This document shows positions 1 through 5,255 of a stretch of 5,255 bases of DNA, piece after piece. The stretch comes from Bacteriovoracaceae bacterium. GTDB lineage: Bacteria; Bdellovibrionota; UBA1018. Position 1 is the first letter of the stretch, and every line of letters starts with the position of its first letter. A program made the translations under genes and the position numbers. Location: the NCBI GenBank assembly GCA_023250755.1, contig JAHFAC010000074.1, forward strand, positions 2,753-8,007. Reading direction: 5' to 3'. Under the pieces are notes generated by a model, which saw only the letters and a program-made list of their open reading frames with translations, had not been told where the DNA came from and made no database searches.

Positions 1-398
1 ACCTGCCTACTACAGATCAGTGGGAATACGTCGCCGGAGATTCTGGGCGTGAATCTAAAAAAATAAAAAATATGATTCTCGAGTGGTATAGTTCCCCAAA
101 CTCAAACGTTCTTCCCTCGGTCAGGAAAGGATATGTCAATGGTTACGGTGTTCATAACCTCTTTGGTGTGACCTGGGAGTGGACACTTGATTTTAACAGC
201 ACGCTGTTTGGCTCAGAAACCAGGAATAATGGCACCAAAGATGAGAATTTATTTTGTGGAGCCGGCAGCCTGGGCGCACTTGATGCATCTGATTACGCAA
301 AATTCATGCGCTATTCATTTAGATCCAGTCTAAAGGCTGATTATACAACAGAGAATCTAGGATTTAGATGTGCACGGGGGGCGGTTAATGAAAACTAA
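1..398 (+). CDS. nirV: NirV-like formylglycine-generating-enzyme-fold (SUMF1/FGE-sulfatase) protein, C-terminal part, 5' end outside window
   Basis: The reading frame is open from base 3 and runs 131 codons to a TAA at 396-398; the N-terminal half lies to the left of the window. Seen directly: LPTTDQWEYVAG right at the edge, matching the RLPTEAEWEYAA block of the family; GVHNLFGVTWEWTLDF, matching GLYDMxGNVWEW; and the closing block with FRSSL followed by NLGFRCAR, matching the usual R-x-GFR-x-A end. Genuine FGEs carry a redox/copper cysteine pair a few residues after the RGGSW-like motif. Here the equivalent stretch (FCGAGSLGALDASDYAKFMR) has no such pair, so sulfatase activation is unlikely. 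NirV proteins, encoded beside copper nitrite reductase nirK, are FGE-fold proteins of this kind with an unclear role. The SCO gene that follows and overlaps it supports that reading. The fold is near certain; the NirV assignment is likely but rests on motif resemblance and context. Confidence 0.85.
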   Translation, partial: LPTTDQWEYVAGDSGRESKKIKNMILEWYSSPNSNVLPSVRKGYVNGYGVHNLFGVTWEWTLDFNSTLFGSETRNNGTKDENLFCGAGSLGALDASDYAKFMRYSFRSSLKADYTTENLGFRCARGAVNEN

Positions 399-978
399 GA
401 GGCTTCAAGGTTTATCGATATGGGCTCTTGTCTTTTTTTGGGTTTCAGGCTTAACCCTGAATACCCAATCGATCTATCATTCAAAATCAACCTGGGAAAC
501 ACAAGACGGAAGGAAAGCTTCACTCGTCAATTTAAGTGGATCAGATGGGCTTCGTGGATCACCTGTCGTAGTTGCAATGCTTTATACAAGTTGCCAAGCA
601 TCGTGCCCACTGACCCTATCTGACCTCAATAAAATAAAGAATGGGCTCTCCCATGAAGAGCAGAAAAAAGTTCGATTTGCTGTATTTTCTTTTGATTCAG
701 ATCGAGACAAACCCCAGCACCTTAAGTCTTTCGCCCTAAAGCAGGGTATTGATCTTCTTCAGTGGACATTTTTTCATGGCAGTCCTTCTAGTGTGCGAGA
801 ATTGGCTGCGCTTTTGGGGATTCGCTTTAAAAAGGTCGATGGAGGAGACTTCGATCACTCGAATATCATCAGCATTCTCGATCCTGAAGGTGTAATTATC
901 CATCAGCAAGTGGGGGTTCGCCAAAATCCTGCAGAATCCATTAATATTCTTCGAAGACTGATAGAACCCCTTAAGTGA
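388..978 (+). CDS. SCO1/SenC family copper chaperone / thioredoxin-fold protein
   Basis: This 196-residue protein has a positively charged N-terminus (K2, K4, R5) and a hydrophobic segment at about residues 9-24, so it is a periplasmic protein, secreted or anchored to the inner membrane. The SCO signature is complete: the CxxxC copper/redox motif at C69-C73 in the context YTSCQASCPL, the SFDSDRDKP strand-turn at about 101-109, and the distal copper-ligand histidine at H157 in DFDHSNIISILD. SCO proteins deliver or reduce copper for the CuA centre of cytochrome oxidase, and homologues are found beside copper enzymes such as NirK and nitrous oxide reductase. Coupling to the NirV-like gene (11-bp overlap) suggests service to a copper nitrite reductase or oxidase, which is inference. 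I chose the ATG at 388, preceded by a G-rich stretch. An in-frame GTG at 370 with AGGA seven bases upstream is a real alternative and would add six residues. The 3' end overlaps the opposing decarboxylase gene by 8 bp. Confidence 0.93.
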   Translation: MKTKRLQGLSIWALVFFWVSGLTLNTQSIYHSKSTWETQDGRKASLVNLSGSDGLRGSPVVVAMLYTSCQASCPLTLSDLNKIKNGLSHEEQKKVRFAVFSFDSDRDKPQHLKSFALKQGIDLLQWTFFHGSPSSVRELAALLGIRFKKVDGGDFDHSNIISILDPEGVIIHQQVGVRQNPAESINILRRLIEPLK

Positions 979-2746
979 AATCCACGCTGAGTGCGCTCAC
1001 GAAAGAAGAGAAAAAATTAGTTTTCATCTCTACAGAATCAAAAAAAGGATTCATCAGGCAAAGGCGAACTAAGACTAGTTCTTCAGCATCTTTTTTCCCA
1101 TTCCATGAGGAGATAAATGAATTGAGAAATTTTTCATAAGCTCCCCAGCGCAGGGCGGTTTTTGAGACAAAAAATTCTCCACGAGTGCACTCAAAGACGC
1201 GTGGAGAAAAACGCTGAAATATTTGAATAGCCCTTTGGTTAGAAATCGATACCAGCTCCCCTTCGCATGCCAGGGTAAAGCAAAGTATATTGGTTTCGCT
1301 GCAGGGGTTGATCCGCACAGGCAGGCCCGAGTTGAGCAATTCCTCTTCAAGTCGCTGACGAATCCGTACGGTCCTGGCAAGGATTCGGCCATAGCCATTT
1401 TCGTCAAAACCAATACAACGGGCGGTCATCCAAGTAGCCGCGGCTCCAGCTGCTGACCTTGATCCCTCAACTGTGTAAGGTCCGCGATCTATGGTTGCAT
1501 CAAAATCAAGATAGGGTGCGTCTTTTGTTTTTACGTGAATTTTAACGTAATAGTCTTTCATTTGTCGAACTAAGAACGCCCCACAGGCATAAGGGACATA
1601 TCCTAGTTTATGAGGATCTAATGTCACAGAATCCACTCGATCCAATGCCTTTAAAGCTCGAACAACATCTGCTGAAAAAAGTCCTGTAGCCAGTGATCCT
1701 AAACTTCTAAAAAATCCACCATAGGCTGCGTCAACATGATGCCAAATGTGAAAACCATGCCTTATTCTCCATTGATCTAAGAGATTTTGGACTTGATCCA
1801 CCGGATCCACCTCACCCAGTTCTGTAGTCCCTGCAACAGAAACAACCATCAGTATTGGACGCCCACATTGTCGTATTGCCTCAAGCTGGCTTGCGAGATG
1901 TTCTGGATCCAGTTTTCCATCGGTGCCCAGACGAATGGGCCAGAAGGCTTCATCTCCGAGCCCGAGTAAAGAGACTCCTTTTTTCCATGAGTAGTGCTTA
2001 TTTTCAGGAACTAAAACGATGGGTCCATGAAACTCTCTTTGAAAACGCTTTTCGAGGCGTCTCATTCGATCCATGGGATTTCCCTCGGTCCAGCGCCACT
2101 CCGCCAGTTTTGATTCGCAGCCCGGATTTTCTTGCATTATTTGATCGAAGCGGGTCCATCCCATGTGGGCCGCCTCAAACAACGACAAATGACCATTTGA
2201 AGCGGCGCCAGCAGCAAGCCAGAGTGAGCAGCGCTCACGGGCTCTCAATAAAGCCTCAATGTTTGCAATCGTGCCGCCTGAAGTGAAATGTCCGACGCCA
2301 TCTTGTTCTGAAAACCCAATCATTCGCAAAAGGTCTTTAACAGCCTCATCTTCGATTTGAACACCGACTATAGAAGATTCTCCGGAAATATTATTGGGAT
2401 TATGAAGTAAGGTAATGACGTGTCCCAAGAGGGCTGGCAAACTGATTTCAGAGAACATGTGCCCTATGTAACGAGGCGAGAATTTTGGAACTTCGGCTTC
2501 ATAGCGACGTAGCAATTCTGAAACAAAACTCGAAGATAGCTCGCGTCTTGCTTTAAATTCATCAAGCTCTTGATCTTCAGCCGATATGGCACACCCATCT
2601 TGAGAATACATTGAGCGGCGCCACGAGAACCACTTATTCATGATATGGATCAACTGATCTCGCATCCATGCGCCATTTTCAGCTTGGGGACCGAGAAAAA
2701 AATTTTTCAAAGCGATTTCCTGCGGATTACATTTTTGAGGACTCAT
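971..2746 (-). CDS. PLP-dependent group II amino-acid decarboxylase (bacterial tyrosine-decarboxylase-like)
   Basis: A 591-residue cytoplasmic enzyme of the DDC/GAD fold-type I family, which removes the alpha-carboxyl of an amino acid to give an amine and CO2. Motifs in order: PRYIGHMFSE and LLHNPNNISGESS (about 91-125), typical of the N-terminal part of bacterial tyrosine decarboxylase-like enzymes; FTSGGTIAN (154-162), phosphate-binding; ENKHYSW (248-254) with the PLP-stacking H251; HHVDAAYGG (336-344) with D339, which pairs with the pyridine nitrogen; and DPHK (377-380) with the Schiff-base K380; then VEGSRSAAGA (426-435). All catalytic residues are present and the length suits the roughly 600-residue tyrosine-decarboxylase-like group, so it looks functional. 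The substrate (tyrosine, another aromatic amino acid, or glutamate) cannot be told from motifs. Its ATG overlaps the stop of the upstream dihaem cytochrome gene as ATGA, and I see no good Shine-Dalgarno, so translation is probably coupled. It is the last gene of the operon, with its stop inside the end of the opposing SCO gene. Confidence 0.95.
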   Translation of the reverse strand: MSPQKCNPQEIALKNFFLGPQAENGAWMRDQLIHIMNKWFSWRRSMYSQDGCAISAEDQELDEFKARRELSSSFVSELLRRYEAEVPKFSPRYIGHMFSEISLPALLGHVITLLHNPNNISGESSIVGVQIEDEAVKDLLRMIGFSEQDGVGHFTSGGTIANIEALLRARERCSLWLAAGAASNGHLSLFEAAHMGWTRFDQIMQENPGCESKLAEWRWTEGNPMDRMRRLEKRFQREFHGPIVLVPENKHYSWKKGVSLLGLGDEAFWPIRLGTDGKLDPEHLASQLEAIRQCGRPILMVVSVAGTTELGEVDPVDQVQNLLDQWRIRHGFHIWHHVDAAYGGFFRSLGSLATGLFSADVVRALKALDRVDSVTLDPHKLGYVPYACGAFLVRQMKDYYVKIHVKTKDAPYLDFDATIDRGPYTVEGSRSAAGAAATWMTARCIGFDENGYGRILARTVRIRQRLEEELLNSGLPVRINPCSETNILCFTLACEGELVSISNQRAIQIFQRFSPRVFECTRGEFFVSKTALRWGAYEKFLNSFISSWNGKKDAEELVLVRLCLMNPFFDSVEMKTNFFSSFVSALSVDFT

Positions 2747-3423
2747 CGATTTAGCACATCGGCTTCTTGGCTGGTGAGATCTAAAATATAGGTTCGAATC
2801 AACTCTTGATCGGACGCTGACAATTGGGGACCGTCAGGCGGCATCATTCCTTCGACTACGGTGCGATAAAAAGATGAATGCTCTGGATCTCCTTTTACTA
2901 TATAAGCGGATATTCCCTTCTCAGTGCTAAAACTCTTGTGGCAAGTAATACAATAAGGCTTGATGATGCGAGTAGAGAGAATATCGAAACCGGGTTTTGG
3001 ATTAGGCGATGGACTTGGTGATGGTTCTGGTGTGAGTGGGGTGTCTTGAGGGCTTCCCAGGCCTTGGATGTAGCGACGTACAATTGCTAGGCTTCCATCT
3101 CTCAGGCGCGGGCCACCGGGAGGCATGCTCCCGGTTTCAATGGTCTGGTAAAGGATTGAATGCTCTGGATCTCCTGGAACTATGTCTTTGAGGACTCCGT
3201 TTTCTGTGTCGTAATTTGAATGGCACTTAATACAGTTACGAGTGAGAACTTCTGCTTTTAAAAGTGCAAAACTGACTTGAGTTTGAGTGGGTAGAGGCGC
3301 GGACTCTGGTCTATACAGGGAGGCTAGATCTGTGCCGCGAGGAAGACAGGAGGCGGTCATCATCAACGCCAATGCCACTATTGTTAAGTAACTAAATCTG
3401 GAAGTGCAATAAAATCTGTCCAT
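2743..3423 (-). CDS. Dihaem c-type cytochrome, probable lipoprotein, two tandem haem domains
   Basis: A 226-residue protein counted from the ATG at 3423. It begins with a lipoprotein-like signal (hydrophobic about 11-22, then MTASC with C26 as the likely lipidated cysteine; the lipobox is weak because -3 is Thr). Two homologous domains follow. Domain 1 has CIKCH (64-68), GDPEHS (84-89) and a SMPPGGPRL loop with M100. Domain 2 has CITCH (158-162), GDPEHS (178-183) and a MMPPDGPQL loop with M193/M194. Each CxxCH would bind one covalent haem c with His and probably Met as axial ligands. A Pro/Ser-rich linker (PLTPEPSPSPSPNPKP, about 129-144) separates them. It should be a periplasm-facing electron carrier tethered to a membrane. 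I chose this start because GGAG sits five bases upstream and the signal peptide begins there; a TTG at 3474 and an ATG at 3468 in the same frame would add a charged extension before the signal. It overlaps the upstream haem-porin gene by 32 bp and the decarboxylase gene by 4 bp. Confidence 0.9.
   Translation of the reverse strand: MDRFYCTSRFSYLTIVALALMMTASCLPRGTDLASLYRPESAPLPTQTQVSFALLKAEVLTRNCIKCHSNYDTENGVLKDIVPGDPEHSILYQTIETGSMPPGGPRLRDGSLAIVRRYIQGLGSPQDTPLTPEPSPSPSPNPKPGFDILSTRIIKPYCITCHKSFSTEKGISAYIVKGDPEHSSFYRTVVEGMMPPDGPQLSASDQELIRTYILDLTSQEADVLNR
2875..3175. repeat. 19-bp exact repeat marking the internal duplication of the dihaem cytochrome gene
   Basis: tgaatgctctggatctcct occurs at 2875-2893 and at 3157-3175, a period of 282 bp or 94 codons. 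Both copies lie in the same codon frame and encode the GDPEHS motif on the - strand. They are the most conserved stretch of the two haem domains, which otherwise differ considerably at the DNA level. Confidence 0.85.
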
Positions 3424-4471
3424 ACCAACTCCAATTCGACATGTTTTCCCATATGAGTTTTTTCCCATCTCCAATCAACGAAACGAATCGATGCAGACGA
3501 AAAACAACTTCGGGACCGTACTGATATTTTATTTGTGAAAAGGGCTCAGAGACTTTCTGAAACTCAAAAACAACGCTTGATTCCACCCATTCCGGGGCGG
3601 CGACGTAGGGCCTGATGTAGGCGTTTTGCTGAGAAAAGCCATTGGAGACGCCTTCAGCATACATTTGTGTAAATAGGTACTCTCCCATGATCCCGTTCCA
3701 GTGATCCTCACTTAATCGAAAGAATGTACTGAGTGCGAATCGAGAAATTACTGGACTTTTACCCAGCATCCCTGTTGCACCAATGGAGTTGCTATTATTG
3801 AGCAGGTATTCACTTCGTATTCCCCCCCCATATTCGCGGTTCTCCGTTTTTTCCTCAAAGCTGGGTGCCATGAGATAGGGTAGGATCTGGATTTTTTCAG
3901 TTTGAAACACATATCGAAACTGAGTTGGGTAATCAAACAATCCATTCCTATTTTGCTGGCGCAGTAAAGCCGTATGATCATCTAAATTTAGTGCTGAGAC
4001 AGGAGCATCACGACCCAGTTCGATTGAATGGGTATCGTTCAATTCAGCGCTGATCATTCCTTTTCGCAGGACGACTCGGTCCCATCCCGACGGCAACGAG
4101 GCAAAAGAGTTTCCTCGTTTGAGATTGGGCCCAACCTGAGCATCGACTCGCACCGATTGAGTGGCAAGGGCACTAATGAGATAATCGGCTTGCATGAGAA
4201 ATGGATTTGCGCGGGTGCTTGAGTCCATTTCGATTATTCTAGCTTGTATTCCGTGATAAACGTGTTCTTCATTTGGGCTTACTTCTTCAGACTTTGCAGC
4301 CATCGCGGCGCTTACGCTTTGCCCATAAGGTGTAAGCAAGCCTCCACCCGTTCTTAAAAAATGGCAAGCCGTACAGCTTATATAACCTAATCGATTATAC
4401 GTCGCGTAGGCATTGGCCTGCTTTGCGTGGAAAGTGAGTGCAATAATCAGAAAGAGTAGAGCTGCTTTCAT
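3392..4471 (-). CDS. Single-haem cytochrome-porin fusion candidate (N-terminal CxxCH plus predicted outer-membrane beta-barrel)
   Basis: A 359-residue protein with a clear Sec signal peptide ending AKQANA (cleavage near A21). The mature N-terminus holds one c-type haem motif, CTACH (33-37), framed by YNRLGYISCTACHF and then TGGGLLTPYGQ (41-51). From about residue 68 to the end the sequence alternates polar and hydrophobic/aromatic residues in stretches separated by polar loops (for example HGIQARIIEM, QFRYVFQTEKIQILPYL, NGIMGEYLFTQMY, AYIRPYVAAPEW, GPEVVFRLHRFV, WSWYGQILLHFQI), with no alpha-helical membrane segment. That is the look of an outer-membrane beta-barrel. A short haem segment with CxxCH close to an LTxYG-type motif, followed by a barrel, is the architecture of fused cytochrome-porins such as Cyc2, though I cannot claim membership of Cyc2 itself. 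It lies 1 bp after the YceI gene, with only a weak AGAT-type ribosome site, and overlaps the dihaem cytochrome gene. Secretion and haem attachment are well supported; the barrel is inferred by eye. Confidence 0.85.
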   Translation of the reverse strand: MKAALLFLIIALTFHAKQANAYATYNRLGYISCTACHFLRTGGGLLTPYGQSVSAAMAAKSEEVSPNEEHVYHGIQARIIEMDSSTRANPFLMQADYLISALATQSVRVDAQVGPNLKRGNSFASLPSGWDRVVLRKGMISAELNDTHSIELGRDAPVSALNLDDHTALLRQQNRNGLFDYPTQFRYVFQTEKIQILPYLMAPSFEEKTENREYGGGIRSEYLLNNSNSIGATGMLGKSPVISRFALSTFFRLSEDHWNGIMGEYLFTQMYAEGVSNGFSQQNAYIRPYVAAPEWVESSVVFEFQKVSEPFSQIKYQYGPEVVFRLHRFVSLIGDGKKLIWENMSNWSWYGQILLHFQI

Positions 4472-4472
4472 A

Positions 4473-5063
4473 TTATTTTTTATCTTTTATTTTTGCCTCA
4501 AAATTCACCCACACTTTGTGATCAACAATGACCCCCGTCCATTTTAGGACATCTGGAGAGACACCAAAATCCAGCACATCGACTAAAGCTTTGCCTTCTA
4601 CGGTAAAACCGTCTTTTAAGGTCATCGCAAGTTTGATGGGATGCTGTTGCCCTCGAAAAGAGAGACTTCCATTAATTTCACATAATTGTTCTTTTGAAGA
4701 ATCAGTGGGTGTCCGCTCAGGCGACAGGCAATCACTGGGGCCAGCTTTGAAAACGATGTCGGGTATCAAACCATCTTTGCTTGTAAAAATACGCTCACGC
4801 ATATGTTTGTCTCTGATCTCCATGCCCGTCTTGAGTGATTCAGTTGGAATGCGTACTTCAAGAGAGATCAAATGATTGCCAGTTCGTTCGAGTCGAGATT
4901 GAAAATTCTTGGTTTCCCCCTTAAATCGGAACATTTTTACGCTAGTTTCTGCAATGAATTCCACGCGCCCGGAATCAATCGTCTCGGGCCATGCTAAGCT
5001 GCAGATGAATGGGGCTGATATCATCATCAATCTATTGGTCCACAAAACTAAAAGCCTGATCAT
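4473..5063 (-). CDS. YceI-family periplasmic protein
   Basis: A 196-residue protein with a signal peptide (R3, R11, hydrophobic 12-23) and an S-L-A site predicting cleavage after A24. The rest matches the YceI lipocalin-like barrel: VEFIAETSVKMFRFKGETKNF (about 34-54, the fold's first hairpin), VRIPTESLKTGMEIRDKHMRE (70-90, the family's SLxTGxxxRDxHM block), IVFKAG (103-108), LSFRGQQHPIKLAMTL (134-149) and LDFGVSP (164-170). YceI proteins are periplasmic and bind long isoprenoid lipids such as quinones; they are often found next to cytochrome genes. An unusual insertion of about 15 residues in one hairpin is bounded by C112 and C128, a candidate disulfide. It is the first gene of the - strand operon, followed after 1 bp by the haem-porin gene. 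The start is fixed by GGAGG four bases upstream of the ATG at 5063. The ligand is not determined. Confidence 0.92.
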   Translation of the reverse strand: MIRLLVLWTNRLMMISAPFICSLAWPETIDSGRVEFIAETSVKMFRFKGETKNFQSRLERTGNHLISLEVRIPTESLKTGMEIRDKHMRERIFTSKDGLIPDIVFKAGPSDCLSPERTPTDSSKEQLCEINGSLSFRGQQHPIKLAMTLKDGFTVEGKALVDVLDFGVSPDVLKWTGVIVDHKVWVNFEAKIKDKK

Positions 5064-5074
5064 GATTCCTCCAT
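5064..5074 (-). promoter_or_regulatory. Strong ribosome binding site of the YceI gene
   Basis: Read on the - strand, GGAGGAATC directly precedes the ATG at 5063. This is the best Shine-Dalgarno in the window. The later genes of the operon have weaker or no such sites, as expected if they rely on coupled translation. Confidence 0.8.
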
Positions 5075-5092
5075 TCGTACGGGCATTCGTAC
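5072..5092. repeat. 9-bp direct repeat in the YceI leader, possible operator
   Basis: cattcgtac occurs exactly at 5072-5080 and again at 5084-5092, separated by ggg, for a period of 12 bases. The pair lies between the candidate -10 element and the Shine-Dalgarno, across the expected transcription start, a typical place for a repressor site. It could also be chance or replication slippage; no known regulator consensus is recognised. Confidence 0.5.
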
Positions 5093-5121
5093 ATAAAAAT
5101 ACTTCTGTCAGGCATGTTCAA
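5093..5121 (-). promoter_or_regulatory. Candidate sigma-70 promoter for the YceI-haem-porin-cytochrome-decarboxylase operon
   Basis: On the - strand, TTGAAC (5116-5121) and TTTTAT (5093-5098) are separated by 17 bases. Each hexamer matches the consensus at four of six positions. Transcription would start near 5086, giving a short leader of about 22 bases before the YceI ATG. An A-tract (5149-5156) lies further upstream. The match is by eye and moderate only. Confidence 0.4.
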
Positions 5122-5221
5122 GGGTCGTGCCAAATGAAAGATAAGGATTTTTTTTAAATAGGCTGAGTGAATTGAGACACTTTTAGAGTAAAATGGGACA
5201 AAAGATCACAGCCCAATTTTA

Positions 5222-5245
5222 ATGAGGCTTAATCCCCCGCCTCAT
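5222..5245. repeat. Small inverted repeat at the right edge, possible weak terminator
   Basis: atgaggc (5222-5228) and gcctcat (5239-5245) form a perfect 7-bp stem with a 10-base loop. Read on the - strand the stem is followed by taaaatt, so it could end a gene entering from the right, upstream of the YceI promoter. The tail is not a proper T-run, so a terminator role is doubtful. Confidence 0.3.
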
Positions 5246-5255
5246 CGGTGTTAAC

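Noticed and set aside
370..387. GTG start for the SCO gene, with AGGA seven bases upstream
   Set aside because: It is possible, but the ATG at 388 gives a more standard signal-peptide N-terminus. Recorded as an alternative rather than the main call.
1855..2286. 143-codon + strand open frame inside the decarboxylase gene
   Set aside because: It lies antisense to a well-conserved coding region with all catalytic motifs, and its translation shows no recognisable domain or signal.
3424..3474. Longer dihaem cytochrome starting at TTG 3474 or ATG 3468
   Set aside because: It would place a polar 15-17 residue extension before the signal peptide and extend the overlap with the haem-porin gene. The ATG at 3423 has GGAG five bases upstream.
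4909..5157. 82-codon + strand open frame across the YceI start and promoter region
   Set aside because: It is antisense to the YceI signal peptide and operon leader, with low-complexity content and no convincing ribosome site.
5147..5158. Run of eight T on the + strand as an intrinsic terminator
   Set aside because: No stem precedes it and no + strand gene ends nearby. On the - strand it is an A-tract upstream of the candidate promoter.
5166..5181. agtg-N8-cact inverted repeat upstream of the YceI promoter as an FNR/DNR/NnrR-like site
   Set aside because: The arms are only 4 bp and do not match the TTGAN-type half-sites of that family; such short palindromes are expected by chance.
5229..5255. 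Short open - strand frame ending in TAA at 5229-5231, possibly the tail of a gene entering from the right
   Set aside because: Only eight codons are visible and they match nothing recognisable. The stem overlapping the stop is suggestive but not enough to call a gene.

Overview
The window shows an ordinary Gram-negative bacterial chromosome segment with a well-developed periplasm and outer membrane: signal peptides, a likely lipoprotein, c-type haem motifs and a predicted outer-membrane beta-barrel. There are no tRNA, rRNA, CRISPR or mobile-element signatures. The mix of a NirV-like protein, a SCO copper chaperone and haem-porin genes would suit a respiratory, perhaps denitrifying, member of the former Deltaproteobacteria or Bdellovibrionota. 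That taxonomic guess is inference from gene style only and is weak.

Left part, + strand (1-978): the C-terminal half of a formylglycine-generating-enzyme-fold protein of NirV type runs in from beyond the window. It overlaps the start of a SCO1/SenC thioredoxin-fold copper chaperone. NirV-type genes typically accompany the copper nitrite reductase gene nirK, so nirK (not in the window) is the predicted gene to the left.

Right part, - strand (5063 down to 971): four tightly packed genes look like a single operon. In transcription order they are a secreted YceI-family protein, a single-haem protein with an N-terminal CxxCH segment followed by a predicted outer-membrane beta-barrel (Cyc2-like in architecture), a dihaem c-type cytochrome lipoprotein made of two duplicated domains, and a cytoplasmic PLP-dependent group II amino-acid decarboxylase resembling bacterial tyrosine decarboxylases. 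The junctions are a 1-bp gap, an overlap of about 32 bp, and a 4-bp ATGA overlap. A strong Shine-Dalgarno, a plausible sigma-70 promoter and a 9-bp direct repeat lie just upstream of the YceI gene.

The two transcription units converge, and their coding regions overlap by 8 bp at 971-978. The 192 bp right of the YceI gene (5064-5255) holds the promoter region and one small inverted repeat; I see no convincing gene there. The most interesting hypothesis is that the first three genes of the - strand operon form a small envelope electron-transfer module (quinone or lipid carrier, haem-porin conduit and dihaem carrier), with a decarboxylase unexpectedly coupled to it.
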